From Actinomadura sp. K4S16 (GTDB taxonomy: Bacteria > Actinomycetota > Actinomycetes > Streptosporangiales > Streptosporangiaceae): a DNA stretch of 64,000 nt. A program made the translations under genes and the position numbers. The stretch is taken from positions 62,001-126,000 of the forward strand of contig NZ_BDDE01000012.1 in the NCBI RefSeq assembly GCF_008327685.1, written 5' to 3'. Of the stretch, positions 8,110 through 18,751 are shown piece by piece (position 1 is the first letter of the stretch; each line of letters begins with the position of its first letter). The notes beneath the pieces are model-generated. The model searched no databases, had not been told where the DNA came from, and saw only the letters and a program-made list of their open reading frames with translations.

Positions 8110-8790
8110 GTGCTGGTCTTGGCTTTCGATACCGCGACCGCCGCGATCACCGTGGCGCTGTACGAGTGGACCCCGGGCGAGGGCGCGGTGCAGCGCGGCC
8201 TCGCGGAGGCCGTCGACCGGCGGCGCCACACCGAGCTGCTCACCCCGTCCATCGCGGAGGTGATGGCGGAGGCGGGGGCGGCGCCCGGCGACCTGAGCGC
8301 GATCGCCGTCGGCGTGGGCCCGGGGCCGTACACGGGGCTGCGCGTCGGGCTGGTCACCGCGCGGGCGATGGGCGAGGCCCTCAGCGTCCCCGTGCACGGC
8401 GTCTGCACGCTCGACATCATCGCCTGGGCCACCCGGCGGGACGGGCCGTTCGCGGTCGCCACCGATGCCCGCCGCAAGGAGGTCTACTGGGCGCGGTACG
8501 ACTCGGCGCGCTTCCGCGCCACCGATCCCGCCGTGGGCCCGGCGGTGGACGTCCTGGAGGGCGCGCCCGAGGGGATGCCCGTCGTGGGCGAGGGCGCGGC
8601 CCTGTACCCGGAGATCCTCGGGGGCTCGGAGCACGAGCCGCTGCTGCCCACCGCGACCGCCCTCGCCGAGTTGGTCGTCGCAAGGCTGTCGGGCCTGAAG
8701 GGGCCGGAGCTGCTGCAGCCGGAGCCCCTCTACCTGCGCCGGCCGGACGCCAAGGAGCCGGGGCCCCGCAAGAAGGTGACGCCGGCGTGA
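8110..8790 (+). CDS. tsaB: tRNA t6A biosynthesis protein TsaB
   Basis: A 226-residue ASKHA-fold scaffold that pairs with TsaD. It opens with L-V-L-A-F-D-T-A-T and carries V-G-P-G-P-Y-T-G-L-R-V-G, both typical of TsaB. GTG at 8110 has no ribosome site; TAGGCT lies about 9 bases upstream as a possible -10 box, so the message may be leaderless. Its TGA overlaps the GTG of rimI. The 140-base gap before it contains two copies of CTGAGTCCGCG and no gene. Confidence 0.92.
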   Translation: MLVLAFDTATAAITVALYEWTPGEGAVQRGLAEAVDRRRHTELLTPSIAEVMAEAGAAPGDLSAIAVGVGPGPYTGLRVGLVTARAMGEALSVPVHGVCTLDIIAWATRRDGPFAVATDARRKEVYWARYDSARFRATDPAVGPAVDVLEGAPEGMPVVGEGAALYPEILGGSEHEPLLPTATALAELVVARLSGLKGPELLQPEPLYLRRPDAKEPGPRKKVTPA

Positions 8791-9278
8791 GCGATGTCGT
8801 CCTGCGGTCCATGACCGGTGCCGACCTTCCGGCGGTCCACCGGCTGGACCGGGTGCTGTTCCCGGAGGACACCTGGAGCGAGGAGATGCTCGCCGCCGAG
8901 CTCGCCGACCAGCCTCGCACCCGGCACTACATCGTCGCGGAGGCGTCCGACGGTGAGATCGTCGGCTACGCGGGCCTCGCCGCGGCGGGCGGGCAGGCCG
9001 ACGTGCAGACCATCGGGGTGCGCCCGGACCGGCGCAAGGGCGGCATCGGCGCGGCGCTGCTCACCGCGCTGCTGGAGGAGGCCGTCCGGCGGGGGAGCGA
9101 GTCGGTGTTCCTGGAGGTCCGCGCCGACAACGACGCCGCCCACCGCCTCTACGAGCGGTTCGGCTTCGAGCGGGTCGGCATCCGCAAGCGCTACTACCAG
9201 CCCTCGGACGTGGACGCGATCGTCATGTGCCGCAAACTCCGCGACCGTCCGCCCATGGGCTTCAACAGGGCCGGATGA
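8787..9278 (+). CDS. rimI: Ribosomal protein S18 alanine N-acetyltransferase
   Basis: A 163-residue GNAT acetyltransferase. The acetyl-CoA motif is V-R-P-D-R-R-K-G-G-I-G-A-A-L-L near residues 75-90; the C-terminal N-D-A-A-H-R-L-Y-E-R-F-G-F is the usual motif of N-terminal acetyltransferases. It starts with GTG inside the last codons of tsaB (four-base overlap) and precedes tsaD, the standard tsaB-rimI-tsaD order. Actual acceptors may be wider than S18. Confidence 0.9.
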   Translation: MSDVVLRSMTGADLPAVHRLDRVLFPEDTWSEEMLAAELADQPRTRHYIVAEASDGEIVGYAGLAAAGGQADVQTIGVRPDRRKGGIGAALLTALLEEAVRRGSESVFLEVRADNDAAHRLYERFGFERVGIRKRYYQPSDVDAIVMCRKLRDRPPMGFNRAG

Positions 9279-9384
9279 CCAGGAGCGGCGGAAGGCGCCC
9301 CGGCGACGGCCGGACAAGCAGGACGCTCGCGGAGACAGCGCCCAACGGGGAGACAGGGCTTAACGGGGAGACAGGGAGACTCAC

Positions 9385-10422
9385 GTGATTCGGGACGAGC
9401 CACTGGTGCTCGGGATCGAGACCTCCTGCGACGAGACCGGGGTCGGGATCGTGCGCGGGCACACGCTGCTGGCGGACGCGATAGCCTCCAGCGTCGACCA
9501 GCACGCCCGGTTCGGCGGCGTCGTGCCGGAGGTCGCGTCGCGGGCGCACCTGGAGGCGATGGGGCCGACCGTCGAGCGCGCGCTGGCGGACGCCGGCGTG
9601 GCGTTCACCGACGTGGACGCCTTCGCGGTCACCGCGGGCCCGGGGCTGCCGGGCGCGCTGATGGTCGGCGTCGCCGCCGCCAAGGCGTACGCGCTGTCGC
9701 TCGGCAAGCCGCTGTACGGCGTCAACCACCTGGCCGCGCACGTGTGCGTCGACCAGCTCGAACACGGCCCGCTGCCGAAGCCGTGCGTGGCGATGCTGGT
9801 GTCGGGCGGCCACTCCTCCCTGCTGCTGGTGCCGGACGTGGCGGGCGACGTCCGCTCCCTGGGCAGCACGGTGGACGACGCGGCCGGTGAGGCGTTCGAC
9901 AAGGTCGCCCGCGTCCTCGACCTCGGGTTCCCCGGCGGCCCGGTCATCGACCGCATGGCCCGCGAGGGCGACCCGGCCGCGATCGCGTTCCCGCGCGGCA
10001 AGTACAACGACGGCACCTACGACTTCTCGTTCTCCGGCCTGAAGACGGCCGTCGCGCGCTGGGTGGAGGCCAAGGAGCGCGCGGGCGAGCCCGTCCCCGT
10101 CGCCGACGTCGCGGCGTCCTTCCAGGAGGCCGTCGTGGACGTCCTGACGCGGAAGGCGCTGAAGGTCTGCAAGGACAACGGCGTCCCCGACCTGCTGATA
10201 GGCGGGGGCGTCGCGGCCAACTCGCGGCTGCGCGCCCTCGCCGCGGAGCGCTGCGCGGCCGCCGGGGTCCGCCTGCGCGTCCCGCGCCCGAAGCTGTGCA
10301 CCGACAACGGCGCCATGGTCGCCGCCCTGGGCTCCGAGCTGGTCGCCTCCGGCATCGCCCCGTCCGACCTGGAACTCCCCGCCGACTCCAGCCTCCCGAT
10401 CGAGGCCGTCACCCTCCCCTGA
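9385..10422 (+). CDS. tsaD: tRNA N6-adenosine threonylcarbamoyltransferase TsaD
   Basis: Catalytic subunit of t6A formation. It opens [10 protein letters not shown]; the metal-binding H-L-A-A-H is near 114-119, with S-G-G-H-S-S and the late C-T-D-N-G-A-M motif. Length 345 is typical. GTG at 9385 lies downstream of GGGAGAC. The 106-base gap from rimI contains a doubled AACGGGGAGACAGGG (near 9344 and 9362), which places more than one purine-rich tract before the start. Confidence 0.95.
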   Translation: MIRDEPLVLGIETSCDETGVGIVRGHTLLADAIASSVDQHARFGGVVPEVASRAHLEAMGPTVERALADAGVAFTDVDAFAVTAGPGLPGALMVGVAAAKAYALSLGKPLYGVNHLAAHVCVDQLEHGPLPKPCVAMLVSGGHSSLLLVPDVAGDVRSLGSTVDDAAGEAFDKVARVLDLGFPGGPVIDRMAREGDPAAIAFPRGKYNDGTYDFSFSGLKTAVARWVEAKERAGEPVPVADVAASFQEAVVDVLTRKALKVCKDNGVPDLLIGGGVAANSRLRALAAERCAAAGVRLRVPRPKLCTDNGAMVAALGSELVASGIAPSDLELPADSSLPIEAVTLP

Positions 10423-10729
10423 ACAAGCCCCCCCAGGCGCTGAGCGAGGCGGCCCCACAGCACGGTGCCAGCCCCACCGTGGTGCCGGTCCCAGCGTCGC
10501 GCCGGCCTCGGCGCACCGCCGACTGCGGCCCGGGGCCGGCCTCAGCCTCGTGTTGGCCTCAATCCGTGTCTGTCTCAGCAGATGCTGGTCCAGCGTCGGC
10601 CTTGGGCCGAGGTACTGGCCTTCGCAGCGCTACCTTTGGCGCGGTGCTGGTCCCGACCTGGGCCGGCCTGGGCGGAGTGGCTGCCTTGGTCGTGTCTGCC
10701 TCAGTGCCGCGGCGGACATGCTGCCGGGT
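10423..10729. other. Intergenic region without a supported gene
   Basis: This stretch between the convergent tsaD and phosphotransferase genes is C/G-rich and internally repetitive (several variants of GCCGGCCTCAG). Open frames exist but show no family signature or ribosome site. I see no perfect terminator hairpin. Confidence 0.5.
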
Positions 10730-11668
10730 TCAGCACTGGGCTAGGAGGCTGTCGAGGTAGTCCTCGCAGATGGGGATCTGGGGTTCGTCGATCATGCGGG
10801 TGTCGTCCTCGGGGAGCAGGTCGAGGACGCTGCGCACGTCCCAGTACGGGTCGTGTGCGTGGCCGCCGGAGACCTGGTCGAAGGAGCGCAGGAAGCGGTC
10901 GGCGACGGACGGGGCGTAGCGCAGTGCCAGGCCGCGGCGCATGCAGGCGATGTCGACGGCGACGGGGCCGGACGAGGCGTCCGACCAGTCGACGATGCCG
11001 GTGAGCCTGCCGTAGGACCACAGCGTGTTGTCGGCGTGGTAGTCGCGGTGGATGAACCGGGCGGGCGCCTCCGGGGCGGGCCGGGCGGCGACCTCGAAGG
11101 CGCGTTCCCACAGCTCGGGGCGGATCGCGTGCTTGGGCGGGAGCCGCACGTCGAGCCGGTTGTGCGGGACGTACGGCGGCATGGTGGACGCGCCGTTCAG
11201 CTCGTGCACCTCCAGCAGCGCGGCGGCCAGCTGGATCAGGTACTCGGGCAGGTCGTCGCGGGAGGGCCGCGGCGGGTGGCCCCTGAGCCGGGTGATCAGC
11301 AGGGCGGGGACGTCGCAGTAGGCGCCCGACGGGTCGGCGGCGACCAGGGACGGGGTGGGGATCCTGCTGGCGGCGAGCAGCGCGAGCGCCGCGATCTCGC
11401 GTTCGGGGGAGAACTCGGCGTCGCCGTAGCCGCGGCGGGCGGGGGCCGCTTCGCGGGAGGTCCAGCGGCGCAGGACGAGGTGGTGGGCCTCGCCGGAGCG
11501 GCTCTCGACGAGGAGGGCGTGGTTGGCGTGGGCGGTGCCGGCGAGGGGCCGCACCATGCGGACCTCGGCGCCCTCGCCGAGGCAGTCCTCCACCCAGCGC
11601 AGGGTGGTGTGCCCGGGCGGGACGCCGGTCGGCAGGCAGGGAGCCGGTGTGTGGGTCACCTGATCCAT
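10730..11668 (-). CDS. Aminoglycoside phosphotransferase-like (APH) family protein
   Basis: A 312-residue protein-kinase-like phosphotransferase. The catalytic loop F-I-H-R-D-Y-H-A-D-N-T-L-W near 205 and the metal-binding G-I-V-D-W-S-D-A-S-S-G-P-V-A-V-D-I-A near 225 are intact. The N-terminal lobe has V-L-R-R-W with a probable ATP lysine replaced by arginine. APH-like proteins phosphorylate antibiotics, homoserine, choline or other metabolites; the substrate cannot be inferred here. The gene stands alone on the minus strand with an AT-richer promoter region (11669-11740). Confidence 0.82.
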   Translation of the reverse strand: MDQVTHTPAPCLPTGVPPGHTTLRWVEDCLGEGAEVRMVRPLAGTAHANHALLVESRSGEAHHLVLRRWTSREAAPARRGYGDAEFSPEREIAALALLAASRIPTPSLVAADPSGAYCDVPALLITRLRGHPPRPSRDDLPEYLIQLAAALLEVHELNGASTMPPYVPHNRLDVRLPPKHAIRPELWERAFEVAARPAPEAPARFIHRDYHADNTLWSYGRLTGIVDWSDASSGPVAVDIACMRRGLALRYAPSVADRFLRSFDQVSGGHAHDPYWDVRSVLDLLPEDDTRMIDEPQIPICEDYLDSLLAQC

Positions 11669-11854
11669 GAAAACGGATTCCGATGGGTATTGGGAGTGAT
11701 TTTGCGAAGACGGAAAGTAACAAAACGCACGTCATCGGGGTGACATGAGGGAAGCATCTCCGGTCATCCCGGCGGTTCACCGGACGAACACGGCGAATAC
11801 CGGGAGGTACGGGGATGCCGGGTGGGGCCCGCGCCGGCCCCACCCGGACACTCG

Positions 11855-13504
11855 TCAGTCCTTGGCCTCGCGGCGGGGACGCAGCAGCGCCTCGGCGAGC
11901 GCGAGCATCGTCTCCTCCAGGGTGGACAGCCGTTTCAGCACGTCCTCGTGCACCGCGTTGACCTGCTTGGACACATCGTCGTGGACGCCGTCCACCTTCC
12001 GGCCGACCTCGTCCTCCACATGGGAGAAGCGCTTGGCGAACTCGGCCTGCGCCGCGTCGGCGCGCCGGGCGGCATCGTCCTGCATGCTCTCCACCCGCCG
12101 CGCGAACTCCGCCTGGACGCCGCCGACCTGCCGCGCGACGTCCTCCTGCATGTGGCCGACCTGCTTGGCGACGTCCTCGTGGATGGTGCCGACCTGCCGC
12201 GTGACGTCGTCGTGGATGTCGCCGATCCGCTTGCCGAAGTCGTGGTGGACGCCGCTGACCTGCCGCGACATCTCGTTGTGCACCGACTCGACCTGCTTGG
12301 CCACGTCGACGTGCACGGACTCGACGCGGCGGGAGACGAGGTCGACCTGCGCGGTGAACTCCTCCAGCGCGCCGTCGACCCGCTTGGCGACCTCGTCGTG
12401 GATGCCCTCGATGCGCTTGCGGACGTCGTCGTGCACGTCCTCGAACCGGCGGGAGAACTCGTCCATGCGCTTGGCCACGTCGCTGTAGGCGGTCTCGGCG
12501 ATCTGCGCCATGGTGGCCTTGACCTCGTCGCGGTCCGGCCGGGCGCGCAGCTCCTCGACCAGCGGGTCGACGGCCTCCGCGAGGTGCTTCTCCAGCGCGT
12601 CGAACCGGTCGCCGTACTCGGCGTCCGGGCGCTGCGCGAGGTCGGTCAGCGCCCGGTGCACCTCGGCGATCCCCAGCGCGGCGGGGAGCCGGCTGATCCG
12701 CTCGCCGACCCCGTCGATGCGGCCGTCGACCCCCTCGAACCGGCCGTCGAGGCCCTCCAGCTTGCCCGACAGCCCTTCGAGGCGGCCGTCGACGCCGTCC
12801 AGCCGGCCGTCGATGCCGTCGAGGCGGCCGCCGACGCCCTCGACCCGACCGCTGACCGCCTCGAGGCCCTGCTCCGTGCGGTCGGCCATCTCGCCGAGCG
12901 CCTGGTCGACCCTCGCCGTGACCCCGTTGATCGAGTGTTCGAGCCGCTCGGACCGGTGGCCGAGCTCCGCGAGCGACTTGTCGAGCCGGTTGAAGCGGAC
13001 GGACGCGGCCTCCATGCTGCCCTGGAGCTTGTCCAGCCGCTTGGTCATGTCGTCCATGCGCCGCGACGCCTGCTGCGTGGCGTCGGTGATCTGCTGCGCC
13101 GAGTCGAGGACGGCCTGGATGCGGGTCAGGCCCTCGTCGACGTTCTCGGCTACCACGCCGACGTCGGCCCACAGCGCGGGCAGCTCGGCCACGGGTTTGA
13201 CCCGCTCGCCGAACGCCTCGATGTGCTCGGCCAGGCCCTCGGCCCATTCAGGGGGCTTGCCGGACAGTTCGTCGACCTGCCCGCGGACGCTCTCGATCTG
13301 CCCGGTCAGCCCGTTGAGCTCCCGCTCGCGGACCTCGCGGAGCAGCCACTCCATGCCTTCCAGACGCTGGCGAATCTCGTCCAGGACCTGACCCTGTGAG
13401 CGCTGTTCATAGACGTGGTCCTGCGCCGCACGGGCGAGCAACTCCCGCATCCGGTCCGAAACCGGTTGACCCCCCGTCTGCAGGAAGTTGTGATTCGTTT
13501 CCAC
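11855..13504 (-). CDS. Long coiled-coil protein with heptad and hendecad repeats
   Basis: A 549-residue protein, almost wholly predicted helical, with no catalytic motif, signal peptide or membrane segment. After ~200 residues of irregular coiled coil come about eight 7-residue units of the form G-R-L-D-G-V-D. The C-terminal ~220 residues are 11-residue units such as KQVGHMQEDVA and RQVGGVQAEFA, at least ten in perfect register. Hendecads form right-handed or straight coils and occur in amphipathic lipid-surface proteins and bacterial scaffolds. GTG at 13504 was chosen because GAAGGAG lies 6 bases upstream; the open frame reaches 13570. Possible roles include scaffold, polar-growth or lipid-surface protein. 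No homolog is recognised with confidence. Confidence 0.85.
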   Translation of the reverse strand: METNHNFLQTGGQPVSDRMRELLARAAQDHVYEQRSQGQVLDEIRQRLEGMEWLLREVRERELNGLTGQIESVRGQVDELSGKPPEWAEGLAEHIEAFGERVKPVAELPALWADVGVVAENVDEGLTRIQAVLDSAQQITDATQQASRRMDDMTKRLDKLQGSMEAASVRFNRLDKSLAELGHRSERLEHSINGVTARVDQALGEMADRTEQGLEAVSGRVEGVGGRLDGIDGRLDGVDGRLEGLSGKLEGLDGRFEGVDGRIDGVGERISRLPAALGIAEVHRALTDLAQRPDAEYGDRFDALEKHLAEAVDPLVEELRARPDRDEVKATMAQIAETAYSDVAKRMDEFSRRFEDVHDDVRKRIEGIHDEVAKRVDGALEEFTAQVDLVSRRVESVHVDVAKQVESVHNEMSRQVSGVHHDFGKRIGDIHDDVTRQVGTIHEDVAKQVGHMQEDVARQVGGVQAEFARRVESMQDDAARRADAAQAEFAKRFSHVEDEVGRKVDGVHDDVSKQVNAVHEDVLKRLSTLEETMLALAEALLRPRREAKD

Positions 13505-14130
13505 CCGATGCTCCTTCGTGTGCCGGCGCGACGAAATGACGCACGGCAAATGAATCTCTGGAGTGGCCACTGTAGTGCGTGTAGAGCGCGCCTAAAACGG
13601 GTAGTAGAGAAAGTTGCGAGTTCGGCGGGATGCGCCTGTTATCCGGCTAGGGCGACTAGTTGGAAATAGCTGATTGCATGGTGAGTTTCCCGTTTTGTGG
13701 CTATCGCTCTCTTCCTGGGGATAGGTGGGGTGTACGGCGGCGGGCGCGGCGGGACGGGTCCGGCGTTCTGGGTGGCGTTCTGTCCGTACATCTCGTCCAA
13801 CATCGTCAGTTCGCGAACCCGCGGTCGGCTACACCCTGCCCGACGCGCGTGCGGCGAGCGTGACACGGCGGGGCCGGATCCGCGCTTTTTCGGGACGGCT
13901 TCGAGGGCGCCGATGGCCCTGCCGCTGAACCTGCCTTGGTGTTTCCGGGCCGCTCGGGCTCCGCGCACCGATTTCCACGGCCGCCCCATGCCCTTGCCGG
14001 GTGGCCGCAATCCCTGGTGCGCGCAATGCCGGAAAGCGCCGATGATTTGCACCGCCGTGGCGCGTCGCCCTGCCCCGCTTGGTGTTGCGCCGCCGGGTGG
14101 AAGATCTTTGGGAAGGGTTGCCGGACGGCG
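13505..14130. other. Intergenic region, no convincing gene
   Basis: About 630 bases between the coiled-coil gene and the repeat array. The first 150 bases are AT-richer and probably hold the coiled-coil gene's promoter. A minus-strand frame from 13803 to 13639 could encode a Pro-rich peptide (MYGQNATQNAGPVPPRPPPY at its start) but lacks a ribosome site. Nothing else stands out. Confidence 0.5.
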
Positions 14131-14230
14131 CCCGTCCCCGGCGGGTCAGGCCGCGTTCCCGAGGGGCAGACCGCGTTCCCGAGGGGCAGACCGCGTTCCC
14201 GAGGGGCAGACCGCGTGTCCGGCGGGTCAG
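14131..14230. repeat. 20-bp tandem repeat array
   Basis: Three perfect copies of CGCGTTCCCGAGGGGCAGAC occupy 14151-14210. One divergent unit lies on each side (14131-14150 and 14211-14230), both ending in CGGCGGGTCAGG or nearly so. The array reaches the stop codon of the methyltransferase gene at 14227-14229. Confidence 0.9.
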
Positions 14231-15483
14231 GCTCCGGCGACGGGGTGCGTCAGCAGTGCGACGGGGTCGCGTCCTACACGGGTCACCACGAGGGTCAGCT
14301 CCTCGGCGCCCCGTTCCGCGCGGCGCCCGCCGAACCCGAGGTCGCGGCGGAGCCGGTCCACGTCGACGGCGGAACCGCGCTTCTTGACGGTCAGCACGCC
14401 GACCTCGCGGCGGCGCAGCTCGGCGCGCAGCCGCTTCACGGAGAAGGGCAGCACGTCCTCGATCTCGTAGGCGGAGGCGAACGGCGTCGGGCGCAGCTCG
14501 TCTGACGTGACGTACGCGATGCGGGGGTCCGCCAGGCCGCCGCCGACCAGATCCGCGACCTCGCCGACCAGGTGGGCCCGGATCACGGCGCCGTCAGGCT
14601 CGTACAGGTACCGGCCCCATGCACGCACGTCGGGCTCGCCCGCGCCGCTGGAAGTCAGCGTCCAGACCCGGGGCTCTGTCTCGGGCAGGGGCTCGGTCTC
14701 TGGAAAATGGGTGTCGGACGAGAGGAGAGTGGCCCGCCGGCCCGCGTCGCCTGCCAGCCCGCCCAGCCATAGGGCGGCCTCCTTCACGTCGCCGCCGACC
14801 GAGATCCACTCGGCCTCGGCATCGTCCGGTACGGCCTCATGGGGGATGCCGGGTGCGACCTTCAGGCAGGCGGCGGGCACCTGCCGGGCCATCTCCAGGA
14901 CGACGTCGAACGGCGGTTCGTACGAGCGGGGATCGAAGACCCGGCCGCGCGCCGTGCGCCGTCCAGGGTCGGCGAAGACCGCGTCGAACCCGGCCGGGTC
15001 CTCCTTGGTCGCGTCCCCGGCCCGCACGGAGGCGAGACCGTCCAGTCCGAGAGCGGCCACGTTGGCGCGGGCCACCTCGGCCGTCAGCGGGTCCAGCTCC
15101 ACGCCTTCCCCGATGAGGCCCGCGCGCGCTCGGGCGATGAGGTCGGCCCCTATCCCGCACCCCAGTTCCAGCACGCGCGCCCCGGGCAGCCGGTCCGCGA
15201 ACCGTGCGGCACGGTAGGCCGCCACGCTCGCGCGGGTGGACTGCTCAAGCCCCGCCTGCGTGAAGTACATGCGGTCGGCGTCGGCCCCGAACTTGGCGCG
15301 GGCCCGCGCCCGCAACCGCACCTGGGTCAGCGCGGCGGCCACGAGCGAGGGGTCGTCGTGCCGTTCGCGCAGCCGCGACGCCGTGGCGAGCAGACCGTCC
15401 TCGCTCACGTCCGCCTCGGCCGCCTCCCTGAGGAGCGCCTGGCCGGAGGGGGTGCGCAGGGCCCGGAACGACGCGATGTCCAT
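14227..15483 (-). CDS. Class I SAM methyltransferase with THUMP-like domain
   Basis: A 418-residue predicted methyltransferase. The SAM-binding motif I is V-L-E-L-G-C-G-I-G-A-D near residue 105, and F-A-D-P-G-R-R-T near 170 corresponds to the catalytic-region motif. The C-terminal ~80 residues, with F-S-V-K-R-L-R-A-E-L-R-R-R, fit the THUMP-like domain of this actinobacterial family, suggesting an RNA substrate. ATG at 15483 was chosen because M-D-I-A-S-F-R-A-L begins the conserved region, though its ribosome site is weak. It is transcribed away from groES across a shared ~270-base region. Confidence 0.82.
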   Translation of the reverse strand: MDIASFRALRTPSGQALLREAAEADVSEDGLLATASRLRERHDDPSLVAAALTQVRLRARARAKFGADADRMYFTQAGLEQSTRASVAAYRAARFADRLPGARVLELGCGIGADLIARARAGLIGEGVELDPLTAEVARANVAALGLDGLASVRAGDATKEDPAGFDAVFADPGRRTARGRVFDPRSYEPPFDVVLEMARQVPAACLKVAPGIPHEAVPDDAEAEWISVGGDVKEAALWLGGLAGDAGRRATLLSSDTHFPETEPLPETEPRVWTLTSSGAGEPDVRAWGRYLYEPDGAVIRAHLVGEVADLVGGGLADPRIAYVTSDELRPTPFASAYEIEDVLPFSVKRLRAELRRREVGVLTVKKRGSAVDVDRLRRDLGFGGRRAERGAEELTLVVTRVGRDPVALLTHPVAGA

Positions 15484-15565
15484 AGGGTGGAAGTTAGCGG
15501 CAGGAAGCGGAACCCCGGGCCCGGTGAACGTCCGGAGACGGCCGGTCGGCGGGTTCGTGTCCGTG

Positions 15566-15594
15566 TTGACGGGGTAACGGGCACGGAATAGTCT
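15566..15594 (+). promoter_or_regulatory. Promoter of groES-groL
   Basis: TTGACG at 15566-15571 and TAGTCT at 15589-15594 are separated by exactly 17 bases, a good match to a housekeeping sigma-70-type promoter. The predicted start of transcription falls at the left edge of the CIRCE operator. Confidence 0.8.
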
Positions 15595-15599
15595 CACGA

Positions 15600-15626
15600 C
15601 TGGCACTCTCAAGGGTAGAGTGCCAA
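15600..15626 (+). promoter_or_regulatory. CIRCE operator for HrcA
   Basis: CTGGCACTC, nine bases, then GAGTGCCAA form an inverted repeat matching the CIRCE consensus (TTAGCACTC-N9-GAGTGCTAA) closely. It directly follows the groES promoter, as expected for repression by HrcA that is lifted on heat shock. The hrcA gene is not in the window. Confidence 0.92.
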
Positions 15627-15750
15627 CCACAGCGACGAAGGTCGGTCTGGCACCCGCGACGGCAGGCCGGTCCAGGGTCGCCTCTTCTGTCACATGTGCT
15701 GGTCGGTCATCCATGGCCGGCCGAGGACCAATCGAAGGGGAGGTCAGATC

Positions 15751-16059
15751 GTGACGACCGCCACCAAGGTTGTTCTCAAGCCGCTTGAGGACCGCATCGT
15801 CGTCCAGCCGCTTGAGGCCGAGACCACCACCGCGTCGGGCCTGGTGATTCCGGACACCGCCAAGGAGAAGCCCCAGGAGGGCACCGTCCTTGCCGTTGGC
15901 CCGGGTCGCGTCGACGACAAGGGCGAGCGCGTCCCGGTCGACGTCAAGGTCGGCGAGGTCGTGCTCTACAGCAAGTACGGCGGCACCGAGGTCAAGTACA
16001 ACGGCGAGGAGTACCTCGTCCTCTCGGCCCGCGACGTGCTCGCGGTCATCGAGAAGTAA
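15751..16059 (+). CDS. groES: Co-chaperonin GroES
   Basis: A 102-residue cap of the GroEL chaperonin. It contains [12 protein letters not shown], the mobile-loop region [11 protein letters not shown] and the closing [17 protein letters not shown] at 15751 lies behind GGGGAGG. groL follows after 85 bases, and both are under the CIRCE-controlled promoter. Confidence 0.97.
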   Translation: MTTATKVVLKPLEDRIVVQPLEAETTTASGLVIPDTAKEKPQEGTVLAVGPGRVDDKGERVPVDVKVGEVVLYSKYGGTEVKYNGEEYLVLSARDVLAVIEK

Positions 16060-16129
16060 TCACCGAGACGTGATGCACCCGCCCCGGTCGGCGCCGCCTT
16101 CGGGCGGCCCGCCGGGGCGGATCGCGTGA

Positions 16130-17773
<1,644 letters not shown>

Positions 17774-17814
17774 GAACGGCCGACCGGCGGGCTCGTCCCG
17801 TCCGGGAAGCGTAG

Positions 17815-17848
17815 GCGAGACCCCCGCCCCTCCAGGCGGGGGTCTCGC
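17815..17848 (+). terminator. Rho-independent-type terminator of groES-groL
   Basis: A perfect 14-bp stem (GCGAGACCCCCGCC pairing with GGCGGGGGTCTCGC) with a 6-base loop. There is no U-run, as is common in high-GC actinobacteria. The next 180 bases up to the sigma-factor gene hold no gene. Confidence 0.88.
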
Positions 17849-18028
17849 TGCGTCTCCGGCAGGAGGGCCGTCCTCGGGCCAGGGCCGGGTCCGACGGACG
17901 GGTTGCGTTCCCATCGGAGAAAGCGCGTTCTCGCCGGAAAAGCTCGCGACGCGCGGCAGCGGAGTGACCACGACGCGTAATAACTCCAGGTTCGCTCCCG
18001 CACTGTGACCATTCCGTTGTAGAGGACA

Positions 18029-18751
18029 GTGGAGACACGCCCGGGGGTGCTGGGCATCATGCTTGACGTGACCGAGGGATGCTTCGCCGGGACCATGACC
18101 GCGCGCGCTGCCGAACCCTCGAGCGGGCCGGCCCCTCCGCCTCCCGGCGGTCTCGGCCGCGGGACGCGGGCGCTGCGCGCCGCCCACGCCGGCGACGGCG
18201 ACCTCAAGGAGCTGACCCATCTCGCCGTGCAGGGCGACCCGGGCGCCATCGAGGTCCTCATCGCCGAGGTGCGTCCCATGATCGTCCGGTACTGCCGGGC
18301 CCGGCTCGGCCGGGTCTCCGGGCAGTACCACATCGCCGACGACGTGGCCCAAGAGGTCTGCATCGCCGTCCTGTCGGCCCTGCCCCGCTACCGGGACATG
18401 GGCCGGCCGTTCGCCTCCTTCGTCTTCGGCATCGCCGCGCACAAGATCGCGGACGCGCTGCGCAGCGCGGTCCGCGCCGCCGTGCCCACCGAGGACCTGC
18501 CGGACGGTCCGGACGACCGTCCCGGGCCCGAGGAGACGGTGGTCCGCTACATCGAGGCGCAGCGCGCCCGCGACCTGCTCACGCGGCTGCCCGAGCACCA
18601 GCGCGAGCTCGTGCTGCTGCGGGTCGTCGCGGGGCTGTCGGCGGAGGAGACCGGTAATGTGCTGGGCATGTCGGCGGGGGCGGTACGGGTCGCGCAGCAC
18701 CGGGCTCTGGCCCGGCTCCGGGCGATGGCCAGAGAGGAGTCGATCGCTTGA
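18029..18751 (+). CDS. sigD: ECF-type RNA polymerase sigma factor, SigD/ShbA group
   Basis: A 240-residue group 4 sigma factor. Region 2 covers [11 protein letters not shown] and [14 protein letters not shown]; region 4 covers [12 protein letters not shown] and the [22 protein letters not shown]. Position between groL and guaB, with an anti-sigma gene after it, matches mycobacterial sigD and streptomycete shbA. Starts at GTG 18029, ATG 18059 or ATG 18095 are all possible; none has a strong ribosome site. The whiB gene that lies between groEL1 and sigD in mycobacteria is absent. The stop overlaps the next start (TTGA). Confidence 0.9.
   Translation: METRPGVLGIMLDVTEGCFAGTMTARAAEPSSGPAPPPPGGLGRGTRALRAAHAGDGDLKELTHLAVQGDPGAIEVLIAEVRPMIVRYCRARLGRVSGQYHIADDVAQEVCIAVLSALPRYRDMGRPFASFVFGIAAHKIADALRSAVRAAVPTEDLPDGPDDRPGPEETVVRYIEAQRARDLLTRLPEHQRELVLLRVVAGLSAEETGNVLGMSAGAVRVAQHRALARLRAMAREESIA

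Noticed and set aside
10701..13247. An 848-residue minus-strand frame
   Set aside because: It overlaps the phosphotransferase and coiled-coil genes in another frame and has Arg/Gly-rich content with no signature.
13639..13803. Possible small Pro-rich peptide gene (RiPP-precursor-like)
   Set aside because: No ribosome site, no maturation genes nearby, and the composition fits random GC-rich sequence.
14131..14230. CRISPR array
   Set aside because: Units are contiguous 20-bp repeats without spacers, and there are no cas genes.
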